This document shows, in pieces, positions 19,374-32,700 of a DNA stretch of 48,459 bases. Position 1 is the first letter of the stretch; each line of letters starts with the position of its first letter. A model generated the notes under the pieces. The model searched no databases and was not told the origin of the DNA. It saw only the letters and a program-made list of their open reading frames with translations. The position numbers were made by a program, and so were the translations under genes. Source of the stretch: Cylindrobasidium torrendii FP15055 ss-10 (taxonomy: Eukaryota; Basidiomycota; Agaricomycetes; Agaricales; Physalacriaceae); contig KN880612.1 of assembly GCA_000934385.1 (NCBI GenBank), positions 1-48,459 on the forward strand, read 5' to 3'.

Positions 19374-21380
19374 ATGGTCAAGCTTGCTCGCGTCGAAGAC
19401 CGTCCTACCCCACCAGAGGTCTACTCATGGCGCATCTATGTCAATGCATTCATAGCGACATTTGCGGCCGTCATGATTGGGTAGGTTTTTTTCAATTTTT
19501 TTCTCAAGTTCGAAAGGAATACTGACTCGACGTGCAGCTATGATTCTGCGTTCATTGGCACCTCAATCTCGTTGAACTCATTCAAGACAGAGTTTGACCT
19601 GCTCACCAAGTCAAAGACAGAGCTCGGGTTAATCAGTGCAAACATCGTCTCAATGTACCAGGCTGGGTGAGCACACTGGCCGTCTTGGCGCATTTTTTTT
19701 GACTGTCGGATCAGATGCTTTTTCGGCGCTATCATCGGATATCCAGTTGGCTATTATTGGGGCCGCCGCATTGGTCTCTCGCTTTCTGGCCTGGTCTTCT
19801 GCGTCGGTGCTATCCTGCAAACTGTTGCCTCGTAAGCTCCTTTTTTCGCTTTCAACGCATGAAATCTCACAGCGTACAGAGACAAGACTGGTCTAGGCAT
19901 CATTTATGCAGGACGAGTCATTGTTGGCCTTGCCATCGGTGCGGCGTCCAACCTTGCTGTGAGCTTTTTTCTGGTTATGTACCTACAGAATCCTGACCCT
20001 ATCCGCTAGCCCATCTATGTCGCGGAAATCGCACCTCCCGCAATTCGTGGAAGACTTCTTGGGATGTACGAACTGTGCTGGCAAATTGGTGGTGTCACTG
20101 GATTCTGGATCAACTACGGTGTCACGAGGCACATCGGTGAGAGCCACAAGCAGTGGTTAATTGCCTTTGCCGTTCAGCTTGTAGTAAGTATTTCTTTGCC
20201 TCATTCCAACAACGTCCGTTGCTCATTTAACCATAGCCTGGTGGCATGCTTCTCATCGGATCCCTCTTCCTGACCGAGTCGCCACGCTTCTTGGTCACCC
20301 GTGACCGCAACGAGGAGGCTCACAAGAACTTGTCCTACCTTCGTAATCTGCCTGGGGATGCGCCATATGTCGTCGAGGAAATGCACGAAATCAAGACAGC
20401 CATTGCTCACGAGCGCAGCCTTGCGGGCGCTGGATTCTTCGGACCTATGAAGACTGTCTTTGCGGAGAAGCGCTACGTCTACAGGCTCCTCCTGGGCTCT
20501 AGCTTGTTTGCATGGCAGAACGCGACCGGCATCAACGCCATCAACTATTACTCCCCCACAATCTTCAAGTCATTGGGCATTGTTGGAAGCAGTACTTCTC
20601 TTTTGACGACTGGTGTCTATGGAATTAGTGCGTACACCGTTTTCTACCCAAGCATCTGCTGATTCTCGTAGTCAAGCTCCTTGGCGCGCTCGTCTTCCTC
20701 CTCTACCTCGTTGACCAGCTTGGCCGTCGCAAGCTCCTCATAGCAGGTTCGATTGGCGGGGCAATCAGCATGTACTACATTGGTGCTTACATCGCTGTCG
20801 CCGATCCCACCAGCAACACGAGTGGCACCATCGACGCTGGAGGCCGTAGCGCTGTCGCCGCTTTCTATGTATGGACAATCTTCTACTCTCCGACCTGGAA
20901 CGGTACCCCCTGGGTAGTCGGCGCTGAGATTTTCCCGCAACACGTCCGCACCTTCACTCAAGCGTGTATGGCTGCGTCCAACTGGCTCTACACGTATGTC
21001 TTCAGCTCCTTCGCCCTCGCATTATATCTAAACGAGGTTTGCTAGCTTCTTGATTGCGCGCTTCACGCCACAGATGTTTGCGAAGATGGACTTTGGCGTC
21101 TACTTCTTCTTTGCCAGTCTCATGGTCCTCTCAGTGCCCTTCGTCTTTGTACGTCGCATTTTCAACACAGTCTCCTGTAACTTACATTCCCTTCCAGTTC
21201 CTCCTCCCAGAGACCAAGAGCATCCCGCTAGAGCGCATGGACGAGCTGTTTGGTTCGGACCTTCGGCCATGGCGCGCACACGGCGCAGTCATGCAACGCA
21301 TTCGCGACGGTCAAACACACGGTCCCACCCGCTCGTCAACACCTGAGAAGGGCGAAACCGAGATGCTTGAGTCTGTTTAA
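19374..21380 (+). CDS. MFS sugar/quinate-type transporter
   Basis: This is a 12-helix plasma-membrane transporter of the sugar porter family. The N-terminus VKLARVEDRPTPPEVYSWRIY is typical of fungal quinate permease-like proteins (QutD group). Family motifs are present: GYDSAFIGT in helix 1, GRRIGLSLSGLVF, GRVIVGLAIGAASN, PIYVAEIAPPAIRGRLLG, LLIGSLFLTESPRFLVTRDR, QNATGINAINYYSP in helix 7, DQLGRRKLLIAG, NGTPWVVGAEIFPQHVR and the late FLLPETKSIPLERMDELF. Short introns cut the gene repeatedly. The substrate (quinate, other plant acids or a sugar) cannot be told from sequence. No quinate catabolic gene is adjacent. The final 35 residues are a hydrophilic tail. Confidence 0.9.
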
Positions 21381-22645
21381 TAATTTCGCGACGGTGGAAA
21401 TGACATTACGCTCAGTGACTTGCATACGAATACTACACGAGTTTGAAATTGGTTGTACTGAATATTATACTGTAACACTTGCACATACTATACGCTATCT
21501 GGATTTTGGGGGGCTCAATTGAATCACTTGGTCCTACTACGACTTGCTGCGCACGATTTGACGATGACTCTTTTCAAGTGCGACCAACCCGGACGGCTGG
21601 TCACCTTCGAATTTTCCTGAGTAGTTAGAAGTGGTCGCCGTCATACGCAGCGAAGCTGAGCCCCAGAAAACTCTATTATAGTGTAGAAAATATTGATTCT
21701 ATGTAGATGTACTACGAACGACATTCAAGCTCTCCCTTCTCGAACCCCAAGCGTACATGTACGGCTCAACTATGCTTGAGACTCATATGCAATTGCGCCT
21801 GGCCGAACTCCGCCAGACGCGGCACTTATTAGCTTCCTGGACCGTCAACAACCGGGGCCGCCATCTCTGTGAAATTGGTGTCGGAGACCCAGATCACAGG
21901 ATCCATGTACTTCCCATCCTGTTCTTCAGTCCCTTAATAATCTGATGTAGTTTCTGGGCTTGAATCCGCTTGAACTGCCCCGGTAAGCTTGGAATGTAAT
22001 GAGACTGCCATTGCTATTGTACGTTAAATGAAGTCACGGTCGCCGCATACCACCAATGTCCAAATTTCGGCGTCCTGCGCATTGGAGAATCCCAACGTCA
22101 GTAAAAGCTTCTATCGGTATGCAATTGTTATACATGCCATCTCCATATCACATGACAGGTACTAAGGCTGTACCAAAGGTTGGGTGCCATGTTCCATTTA
22201 ATCCGTTGAGGCTGAAGGCCTATGGCTTGTGTAGAACACAATGGAGTGCACTAATGATACCCATTAATTTACACCTGGTAATCGCTTGTCATGCAAAGGA
22301 AAACGGACAGCCTACTCGAAGGCCGCAGTTCCATGAGAGAACTCGATCATGACTTATTACCAAATCGAGTAAATGATCGAAAATACTGCCATTTAATCGC
22401 GAGGGCCCGGGGGGTGCGCTATCATCGAAGGTTGTAAATCCGACTCGCCTATGATAGGAATATGGAGTCATCATTCACGTAGTCGGAAAGCTCCCTTAAG
22501 AACGACCGCAGTGAACTCTTCGGGGACTTCGGCACCGCCATATCAGCCACTGTTTGTGTATAAAAGCCAGGTCGATTTAGAGAGAAGTAGTATCAACTCT
22601 CAAGCTCCCTCATTTCACTTCATTGAATAGCTCTTCACTTCCACC
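21381..22645. other. Intergenic region with hydrophobin promoter
   Basis: About 1.26 kb without a supported gene. It holds the transporter 3' UTR and a long upstream region of the hydrophobin gene, ending in a TATA box at 22559. ORFs at 21757, 22056 and 22289 look random. Confidence 0.4.
22559..22565 (+). promoter_or_regulatory. TATA box of hydrophobin gene
   Basis: TATAAAA lies 80 bp upstream of the hydrophobin ATG. A strong TATA is typical of highly expressed, stage-regulated hydrophobin genes. Confidence 0.6.
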
Positions 22646-23138
22646 ATGCAATTCTTCGCTGCCCTCTTCGTCGCTCTTCCCCTCCTCGTCTCGTCCACCG
22701 CCCTTCCCCGCACCACCGGCGGCGATCCTTGCGGCTCAAACGGCCAGCAGCTCTGCTGCAAGCAGACACACGAGGTGAGTCGTTGGGATTGTGTCTGCCA
22801 ACACTGCGCTCCCACTAACACAACATCCAGGCTTCGTCCTACTGGACTGCCAACCCCGTTCTCGCCGCGGCTTACGGTATCACCAACCCAGCCTCTGTCC
22901 AGGGACAGATTATGTATGCTGCGCATCTGATCTTGTTACTGACCGAGCTAACATGGATGCACGCAGCGCCCTCGATATTGCCTGCATTCCCATCATCGGC
23001 GGGGCACAGTGCCAGTCCCAGACTGTTTGCTGCAACGCTCAGCAGGTGCGTCGCTACTGATTTATGTTACCGGAGAGCTCTAAAAGCTCTGAATAGACCG
23101 GCCTCATCAACGTCGGCTGCGTCGCCATCCAACTCTGA
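22646..23138 (+). CDS. Class I hydrophobin
   Basis: This is a small secreted amphipathic protein that self-assembles on aerial hyphae, spores and fruit-body surfaces. Exons 22646-22774, 22831-22913, 22967-23045 and 23097-23138 sum to 333 nt (110 aa). Residues 1-20 (MQFFAALFVALPLLVSSTAL) form a signal peptide. All eight cysteines are present in the pattern C-X7-CC-X38-C-X8-C-X5-CC-X11-C-X5, which fits class I. The last exon encodes TGLINVGCVAIQL, a usual ending. Three introns of about 50 nt are GT-AG. It stands alone here; no second hydrophobin is seen in the window. Confidence 0.95.
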
Positions 23139-23611
23139 GCGTTGAGGCGTGTATCAACGTCGGGAACGAAGTGAAGAATATCTTGAAAAAATTATCGAAA
23201 ATCACAGGAAAATAGTGTTTGCCCTCCCTGTTTGCCTTCCCGGTGCTTCTGAAATTTACGCTTCGTGCGTCGTGACCGTTGTTATATATATATTTTTTTG
23301 TAAAACCCTTGCAATAACCAATATCTTGTTTCAACCTTTGGGTCAATGGCTAACGTCATGGTTTGCAACAATTATGAATTGCAAAAGTGCAGTGCCTCAA
23401 TGCGCAGTGCAGTGAATACAGAAACGACCGTCGCTGTTGATGTTACCTTATTTCCAGCAAAAACAAGGACCTACCAATGATTAATCAATTTCCCGGTTCA
23501 CTAAACTGCTAGAGTGCCCGAACATTTAATACACATATGCCCCTTCGGTAAAGTAAAGCCAATGTAGGAATACAAGAAAATGTCTAGTCTGTTCCAAATC
23601 CATGTCCCACA
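23139..23611. other. Convergent intergenic region
   Basis: This lies between the stops of the hydrophobin (+) and the acyltransferase (-). It holds an AT-rich run (TATATATATTTTTTTG near 23283) that may serve 3' processing. No gene is seen. Confidence 0.4.
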
Positions 23612-26246
23612 TCATACAGCATCTCCCTCCGCCCTCGGTTTCCGCTGTCTGATCTCTTCACTGACCAAGATATAGTCGTTCAAGTTCTCTGTCGCCGTCG
23701 CAAAAGTCTCCGTCTTCAAGTTTTCCACCTGCGAAGCTAGCACTTCTACAGGCACGTTGTCCGTCAAAGTCTTCCGTCTCATCCGCGGAGACTCACGCGT
23801 CGGGCTGCGCTCGGGCGAGCGGCTCACAGGCGACGTTGATATCGGCGCCGCCATGCGCAGCTTTTGTATATTCGCATACGAGTTGGTACGGCTTCGAGAC
23901 TTGGCTGCCGCCGTCAGGCCACCAGTGGGCAAGTACCCGAGGACGTGTTCGTAGTCGCCTTCGTCGCCAGAATCGTCTGGTGTCACGGCATGGCTCACAG
24001 CAGTCGACTCGTCGCCGAGCCATGCGCTTGTTCCGCGGCGAGAGCTGCGACTCCATCCAAAGAGACGCTCATCCAACCATGTCATTGGGTGATTGACCGC
24101 ACCGCCGCCACCGCTCTGTCTGCGTGCCAGGTTCGGCTTCGGGGGAGGGACCGATGAAGAGGGCAAAAGACGTTTCTGGACAATTATGAGAAGGCGTAAC
24201 CAGAAGACGGGGGGACCTCACCTCATCAAAGTCATCGTATAACTTGGGTCCAAATTCATTTATGACGTTGACCACTTCGTTGGCCAAGCGCGAGCGCGTC
24301 TCCTTCAGCTTGCTGAGCTGACCTTGTTGACCAGGGAGAAGGGCTACGATGAGTGGTGGAAGAGACCTTGACAAGTCAGTGTCAAGTCGCCGCTTTTTGA
24401 CGGGCCACTTACTTGAGAACGTCGAAACCAGCTTCGCCGAACTTGAGGGCCGCAAAGTTCATAAATGGCAAAGAAAGAATAGTAACGACAGGAGTCAGAA
24501 GCGTGCCAGTCCACGAAAAGTTGGCCCTAATGGCAACCACGGTGGCAATTACAGCATAAAAGCCATACAGTAATGGGGCAATGCCCAGTGATATCAAAAT
24601 TTTCCAGGTGGCCAGGACGTCGCGGCCTGCGATCTTCACAGTTGACTCTGCCAACGCCTCTGTAAACCAGAGTCAGTACCACGCCCGTGGAAAGATGAAG
24701 CTGCACACCCTTGGCCTTTTTGCGAGACAGGATGGAGGCAATAATAAAGATAGGTGCGTTCAGAATACCACCGGGGAGTGATAACACGGTCCACGCGAGA
24801 AGTAAACCCATGCGATACAAAAGAAGGCCGAGTGACTTCCAATTGGCCTTTTTTGCAATAGGGACCTGATGGTCGCGCAGGCCGAGATCTCTGAGTTTCC
24901 GGTTATAGGCAAGAACGTCCTTGCGGACTTGGATGACACGGGGCTCATCCTTGAAGTGCGTATAACCTTCGACAAGACGCCTGTTGAGCTCGACCACTTG
25001 CCCGAGGGTTAAATGTTGCCCAGGCGCTTTGTACAAGCGCCGTGCTGCTTGTATAAGCTATAGAGAGGGGTAAGTGTGAGCCAATTTCAACGGGGCTGCA
25101 TACCATGAGGGTGTCGTAATCTGGAGCGCGGACAGTGACCGTCTTGAGAGCATCATAAACAACATCGAGGAATTTCTGGACTGCCTCGCGCTTCTTGTCC
25201 CCGCCGAGCTTAAACATCTCGACCAATTCTGAGGGTACATCTATCGCCTGGCCAAATTCGACGACAGCGCGAGATCGAAACTTGTGTGCGTGGAAGTACG
25301 AGAGGCCGACTGGAATAATCTTGACACGCAGCTCCGGGTTGTTGGCCATAGCGCCGAGCGCCATAACTGACACACCAGCCTTGAGGGGAAGTAAATCGGT
25401 GCGGTCGTGACTGCCACCTGCAGAGGTCAGAGAGGCGATGAACAAGCAAGGAGGGGACGCACCTTCAGGAAAAATACCGATGCTCCCATTGTAGTGTTGC
25501 AGACACTCGTAGACATACTGATACATCTCTTGCTGATCCACAAACGGCATTTTCTTGAAGACAAGTCCATTTTGGCCTTGCGCCTGGGCCTCCGCAATCT
25601 TCTCTCGGACTTTTGCAGCGCCCTTCTCGCCACCAAATTCACGTTTGACTCTGACTTCCACATCCGAAATGACCTCGACCACTTCAGCTAGCTGAGAGCC
25701 CATCGACTTGGGAAGCATGATTTGCATTTTTGGGGAAAGTTCAGACGTGAAGCGGGTTCCATCGCCGAGGATGAGGAGGGGGTCATCAGGGGATACGCGA
25801 ATAAGGCCTGTACCAGGGCTTGCGGAGTCTGCAGCACGCACGACGGGGACTGGGGAAAGTTTGTATGAGTAGTAGGATGAAAGTTTGCCCACGCACTGCT
25901 CTCCATAAGGCGCGAAAAGAATCCCACAAACTTCCGCTTCATGCTTTTCGCTGCCGTCAGAAACTGAACGTGCCGGTGCGTCTCCCTGTACACCTCCAGA
26001 CTGAGCAGCAGGGGATCCATGAACTAGGAAAGTGATGAGCTCTCCTCTGCAAGGCAAGATGCTAGGAGGACGCACTTGGTTATTATGAGGTGCTCCGACG
26101 AATATGACCGGTCCATCGCGCGGGATGTGGTATGCCCCGCGAGGCCGAACCTCACGAAAGAATATCTGGGTGACGACCCGCCAGAAGAGCATAGCAGCAT
26201 CGTAGGACAAGTGCGATTCCTGCGTTTTTGGCATCAGTGCCGACAT
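23612..26246 (-). CDS. SCT1: Glycerol-3-phosphate / DHAP sn-1 acyltransferase (Gat1/Sct1 type)
   Basis: This catalyses the first acylation in glycerolipid synthesis in the ER. In order: FFREVRPRGAYHIPRDGPVIFVGAPHNNQ joined to FMDPLLL (acyltransferase motif I), LTAAKSMKRKFVGFFSRLMESS, PVPVVRAAD, QHYNGSIGIFPEG joined to GSHDRTDLLPLKAGV (motif III), VKIIPVGLSYFHAHKFRSRAVVEFG, then C-terminal membrane segments around SLGLLLYRMGLLLAWTVLSLPGG, APIFIIASIL, SLGIAPLLYGFYAVIATVVAI and TPVVTILSLPFMNFAALKFGE. The tail is long and rich in Ser/Pro (STSPVSRSPERSPTRESP), a likely phospho-regulated region as in yeast Sct1/Gpt2. The start is the ATG at 26244-26246, just before SALMPKTQESHLSYDAAMLFWRV. Confidence 0.92.
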
Positions 26247-26766
26247 CGTGCGAATGGGCGGAGAACGCAAGTGCTGAAGTTGCCGGTGACGCACACATGT
26301 GTAACTTTGATCGCTCGGCACAGCTGGGAAGACTGAAGTGCTTCAGGCGCCGAAATTGAATGCAAAGGACATTTGTTCTTCACATGGTAAGTACTTCGGA
26401 GTCGGATACTTGGATACATACTAAGTATAATATCACCTTCACGGACATATCCAACTACTTGTCTCTCTAGAAACCTTAGAAATTTAAACTTGAATACGGA
26501 GTGGCAGTCATCGTCCTTGTGGTCCGAAACATCCACTCATTCTGTGTGCGTACGTATTCTAAGCAAGCCAATATATGGTAGATTCATTCTGTGTTATCCC
26601 CTGCTCGACACGGAATCCGCTATTATCGATCGCTTTGGCTGCCAAACGTCAAGTACGAGCAACCGATTCCAGGAATACTGTTCATACAGAGATTGTAAGT
26701 AAAGTAAAGCGTCAGGTATACAAATTTGATGATAGAAAAAATAAAGGAAACAATGTGTAAGGCTAC
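26247..26766. other. Intergenic region
   Basis: This separates the acyltransferase start from the XMAP215 stop on the same strand. It must hold the acyltransferase promoter. No gene, repeat or clear TATA box is recognised. Confidence 0.4.
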
Positions 26767-29700
26767 CTAAGAAAGCGACGTTCTTGGCCCCGACCGGCCA
26801 CCAGAGTCGGTACTTGATCTATACTGGAACAAATCATGTAGCCGCGACAACCTATCTTGATTGTCCCCTCCGAACCCGCTCCCTGAATCGTGCGACCGTA
26901 CCGGTGACGATGGCGTCCGTGGCGAGGAGGCGTCGAGGCTTTGCCTTGGTGACCTCGCCTCGCGCATAGTTTGCTTGCTCCTCCCTGACCGATTATCGAG
27001 CTCTGTCGCTCCATTGTTTAGCTCTGTTCACGCCCGCCGAAAAGGGTGATACTCACTGTCAAACGCCTCTGCGACGGCAAAGTCACGCTCCTTGTCCTCT
27101 GCAGCCCTACTCGCCAACGCCCTGTTGATGTACTTTCTAAACGCTGCCCCTGTAGACTCGAGCATCTTCTCCACCCTCGGCTGTTTGCTGGGGTTCGCCT
27201 TCAGGAAATGATGTAGCTCGGTGATGCCCTCTTTATGCAGCGCTCCGGTTGTCTCGCTCGAAATATGCTGAATGATTTGGATGAGCTGTGCGTCGGGGTC
27301 CGGTTCCTCCGAAGGCGGCGGCAATGGCGAATGTCCGTTCGCTGAAGATACACTCGGGCTCGTCCCGTGGCTGTGGGAGTACGATTGCCGGGGAGAGGTC
27401 GCCTCCGAGACGTTTTCTTGAGGTGTATGAGGGGACAAAGGCCTGTGGTCACCGCTGGACGTCGGCCTAGTGGCACCCCCGGCATCTGACGAAGCCGCAG
27501 ATTCTGTGTCATGGTCCCTGTCTACCGCGCGCGCTACCACTTCATTCTTGGGTGCAGAATTGAGGATGCGGTAGACGTAAGGATAGACAATAGTCGCCGA
27601 TGGGTCGTCGAAGGAACCCGATAGGAGGTCGTACACATCGTCTCCGTGGTGCGCTAGACAATGTTTGTTCACAATTCGCTCAAACAGAACATTGATGACA
27701 TACCAACAACGTGTTGGATGATGACCTTTATCGTTCGCAGAGGCATGTCACCACAAGGTACCTTGTTTGTGGCCCGAGCACGCCACTCATTGGGAGGTAT
27801 TGACTGCAAGAAGTGTTCGATGGCCGGGAACAGCTCAACGGGATCCAGCTTCTGGTCGGTCAGATCCTGCGGGATACCTCGCGCCAACTTCCAGATACAT
27901 TTGAGGACCAACTCCGCCACCTTGGCCTCTTTAGAATCTGGGGCAGTTCCACTGCTCGGGAATGGCTTCACGACAGAGAGCAAAAGCACAAAGAGGGCCC
28001 TGTACGTAAAGACATGTCAGTGTGAAAGGCGAAAAGGAGCAGGTTAGCGCGCACTTGAATACAGACATCCGCCGTGCAGTAGCGAATAAACGAAGGATGA
28101 TCATATTAATGAACCGCGATAAGTCCTTCACCTTCTTCACCGGGCTATCGTCTGTTTCCAGCAGCCTCAGTGTGAGCTCTTCCAATAGCGACGTTAAAAT
28201 ATCTATTGTGAGGGACTCTGCAAGCAGAGCGTGGTCGCAAAAGTTGTTGAGGGTCTGGATAAGGTGCTTCGCCAATCGGAAGTTCTCGTCTGCGACTAGC
28301 TCGTCTGGACGTTCAAAGACGTGGGCCATTTGTAGCGTTATCGTCTCTACGAGACCCTCAGCATGTTCGGCCAACTCCCTATACGATGCACCGCCGTCCT
28401 CGCCGGCAGTCAGGGTCTTCTGAATCTTCTTCAGCGCTTCCACGCTACGCGCAGGATCACTGCTCATTATAGACGAGATTATGACTGTGATATCCGCGCT
28501 GTCTTCAGTGCCATTTGAAGTTGACTGTCCGCGAAGGTGACCATTGTGAGTATAAGGAGGCTCCTCGTACTCTTCCTGCTCCGGTTCCAAATACTGTGGA
28601 GGTGGTGGGGGTGGTGGTGGCGCAGCTGCTTTTTGAAGCCCAAACTGCGAACGAGGTCGACCCAGCCGGGAGGGCATCATACTCTTCGGCCGTCCAATCC
28701 CCCCTGGTGAGGTTGGGTTCACTGCAGCCGCGGGACGAGCTAATCGTGACGGAGAGTTGGGTCTGTTGTTGACGGCGGCTGGAGAAAGAGGACGTTGGTG
28801 GGGTGAGGATGGGCGTGCCAGTTTTGATCCTGCAGGAGAGCCGGGTCGTGGCAAACCACCCATGCCAAATCGCGCGGGCCCTCCTGCGGGGGACCCAGGA
28901 CGAGGTATACCTCCAAACCGGGACGCTGTGGCAGCAGGCGAAGCAGGTCGTTGTCCAGGATGGGCGAGGCGGGACACTTGCGGAGGGGCGGCCGGCTCCG
29001 GTGCATCATGATTACTAGGGCCAGCTGTTCTCCGTAAACGCTCCTCTAATTGCGTCTTGTCTTTGGGTGGTATGGGGCCGACGAGGGACCAGATCTTCTC
29101 GCCAACAAGCATGTAACCCTCACTTCATTGTTGTCAATGTCCATGTCAAGCAAGAAGGGTGCAAACTACACACCCAATCGCGGAGAGTGCAGACTTTCGC
29201 ACAGTTGCATCCTTGTCACCTATCATGGAACCAAGTACGGGAAACGCCTTGTGCGGTTCGCAGGCATCCATCCCAGATTTCCTTAGAATAACCGCCATCT
29301 CATCGAGCGTTCCCTGTCGTGTTTTCGCAACCTTCGACTTGAGGCCGTATTCAAGGAGCAGCGCGAACACTCGTGAATTTGCGTACACCTTGGGTAAGCT
29401 TTGTATGATCTGTGACACCCGCACCCGCACAGGTTCCCGGGCATCTCCCAGCTAGAGGGATCTTGAGCCACGCCAAATGCTGAAATATTGAACACGGACC
29501 TTGTAGATGATAGTAGGCACAAAGCACAGGCCCTCATTGTCCGTTAACGTATGCCCCACTTGCCTGAGAAATGCGAGCACCGTCTCCACTAACTCCAAGC
29601 ATCTCGAGATCAAGTTCGGCTGCGGCTCGTGCAACTTGATTGACGCATATTTGAGTGGTAAATCGAACATCGCGAGACATATGCTTTCCACTGTCGGGTC

Positions 29701-32700
29701 TCCGCCCTGTGCTGAGCTATACAGATCACAGAGCATTCCTATTCCGTTCATATTGTCATTCAACGCTGTGTGGTTCGTGCTGAACAGAGCTCCCAACAAC
29801 TCTTTGGACGCATGGTTCTCCATTTGTGCATGGAGGGCCTCAGCAAGGTCTTTTCTCGTCGGGCCACTCTCGTTGATCCACTTCGAGGAGTCTCTTCCGC
29901 AGCGCGATGTTCGACCAGCAGGGTTGGTGCCGTGCAATGGGAACCTGGCTGATGCAGACACTTCTGGTGGCGCCGCAGCCGCTGGTTTGGCAACAGAAGA
30001 CCCGGCACGAGGGCGTTTCAAGGCCGACGCGACGCCCCCCTTCGCAAGTCGAGAGCTGGACGCTGTTGTCGAGGCAGAAGGCTCGGGAATTGTGTCCGTT
30101 CGGGACTCAGGCCGGGTACCCGTCGGAAGTTTGCGGCGGACACCAAGACCAAGCTTGCTGCCAATTCTGGACGGTGGCCCGGAACTCGTCGCTGATGCAG
30201 GCGGTGATTCTGGGGGCGGAGACGGAGATGGTGCCACTGCTTTCTTCTGTGGAGCAGCGGGCTTTGCGACTGGCGGTGGTGAGATCTCTGGGACGCTTTG
30301 ACGAGCGGCTTGAATAAGAGGTACTGCACTTGCTCGAGAGGCAGGCTTGAGACCATTCGCCTCTTTCAGGATATAGTCATATCCAGCGCACAATACAAGA
30401 GGGGTAAGGAGGGCTATCGCGCCTTTGCGGACGTCTGCATTTCGGTCGTCCAACGAGCCTACGACCGGCCCAGCCCATGTACTGAGGTCTAGTGATGGCA
30501 CCGGGGGATGGTCCTTGAACCACCCATTCAGCCAGCCAAAGAGGGTGCCCTTCTGCATTGGGTTCGCGGTCTCCATGCCTGTCTGTATCCCAGGTATCAT
30601 CGAGTCGATGCCTTCGCATGCAGTCGCAATCGCCGAGAGCGCGACCACAGCAGCGTTACGGATATATGGCTTTTGGTCGGATAGCACTGTGCATATTGGA
30701 GCGACGTACAGGCGGTTGTACTTGTCAAAAGGCTTTCCCATTCCAGTCGCCACTCGGGAGATAATATCAAGGGCCAGAGTTTTGACAGCTTGGTTAGAGT
30801 CGACAGCACGCGCCTTGAGAACCTGAGATATCTCGCCTGACGGGAAATGAAAAATGGTTCCTACTAAAGTGGAGGAAATGACAACTACCCATATTTGGTT
30901 TCAACCGTTTGTTTGAACCCTGATCAAGGGTCGCCTGTAACGCCTCGAGAGCCTCTTTCTTTGTCTTCCATGCATCGCTCTTCGCATCGGCCAGGATGGT
31001 CGTGCCCTTGAGGAGCCCGTCGAGCTCGACTCGCGGGAAGAGATCATCGAGAGCGTCTCCGCCACCACCACCGCCGCCGCCACCACCACCACCTGCTGCT
31101 GGCGTCGCAGACACATCGGCGGATGTTCTCTCGGGCTCTGGCGCTGTCTGGCCTTCAATCTTGTCGAATTCAGTCGTGATAGTATTGAGGAGTTGAGGGT
31201 TGAGATCTTGAATGAGGTCCTTGATGCCTGAAAATCGTTGTAAGCCCCCCGTAGGTAACGACGCAACTCGTAACAAGTACTTGGGCCAGCAAAGAGCTTG
31301 ACTGTTACAATGGTCTTGGTAGCACTTGTCCTCACCGCAGCATTTGAATTGCTGAGGGCGGTCTTGAGGAAGTCGATGAGAGCTCGCAAGGACACTCCAG
31401 CAGTTCCGAACTCTGTCAGCGCTTGGTTCATCCACCCCATAGCATCAGCCAACGTCTTTGGAGCCTTCTGTTTTCCAAGGGGCTCGTACGCTGTAAATGC
31501 GTGGTTAGACGCATACTCTCAGAGGACGCCTGTTGCTAACCTTGATTCAAGACAAATTGAAGAGACGTTCTTTCAGCGAAGGCAGTCAACGCATCCCCCG
31601 CTGGCTTCTTGAGCTTCATGTCTCCTAGCTTTTCCACCATGTGACCAGTGCACAACGCTACGCTTGACCGGCCGAACGAAGGGCATTTCTCTGCGAGATT
31701 CTGGCAGACCCCGTATATCTTTGCGGACACCTAAAAGCTTTTGAGCGCCGGGCCTCCAAGTCAAGAATCGACGAACGCACCTGGAAGTTCTTGTCCGACC
31801 AGCCTTTCTTTGCTAGAGCACGGACAATTACTTCGGCATCGACAGTGTCAACAACACCCTCTATCCATGTAGCCATCTCATCCAGTGCACTCAGCCTTGT
31901 CTTCCAGTTAGCATCAGCAAGGTCGGCCAATATATTGGCTGGCATGAGTTCGGCCGCTAGGGCTTCGGCATCTTCAGGTGTGTGTTTGTATTTGAAGTTA
32001 TCTAGAGCACCAGGAGCAGCTGGTGGTGCCGCTTTGGCTGGCTTCGCGGGAGCGGCAGCTGCCTTCTTGACTGCAGGGGCAGCAGCAACTGGAGGTGCTG
32101 CAGTGGGCTTCTCCTTGGCTCCGCCGCCAGCTAGTCGGGCCTACCAACCGTCGGCGACAGGACCAATAGGCAAATGGAATCGTGCTTACCAGAAGCGCGG
32201 CCGGAGCCTTCTTCTTGGGCGGGGGTGGTGCCTCTTCCTCTACGGGTGGTGGCGGGGCCGATGGCTTAGGCCCAGGGGCCTTCTTCTTGGGCGCTGCAGC
32301 GGCCGGCGCGGCGGCTTTCGGAGGTGGTTTCGCAGGAGCAGCACCTGCTTTGCATTTGACTGTCGCCTTCTCATGAGACTCCTTGATCTTTGCTTTTCGA
32401 ACATCCGCGAGGCCTTCGATGACCGCGTTGAGTGGGCGTTCCCCGACCATCTTCATGAGTGTACCAAGACAATTTGCCGCCTCATCACGAGCACCAGCAA
32501 AGCTATCCTCAAGGAGGGAGACCAATGATTCAGCAGTAGACTTAATCTGCGCAGGTGGAATCGGAGTGGTGGCAGTTGACAAGGCACGACAGAGAAATTT
32601 GAGTGTACCCTCCTTTACTTGCGGGTTCTTCGACGCGAGTGCCGCACTGAGATCGGGTATGATGTCGCCGAGGGTGGTCTATGAGTTTATGTTGTCAGTA

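Noticed and set aside
22646..26246. A secreted-protein or biosynthetic cluster around the hydrophobin
   Set aside because: Neighbours are a sugar transporter and a lipid acyltransferase on the other strand; there is no backbone enzyme or shared regulator.
29507..30301. 264-codon plus-strand ORF
   Set aside because: It is antisense to TOG4/TOG5 coding exons of XMAP215; Gly/Ala-rich composition reflects the GC-rich opposite strand.
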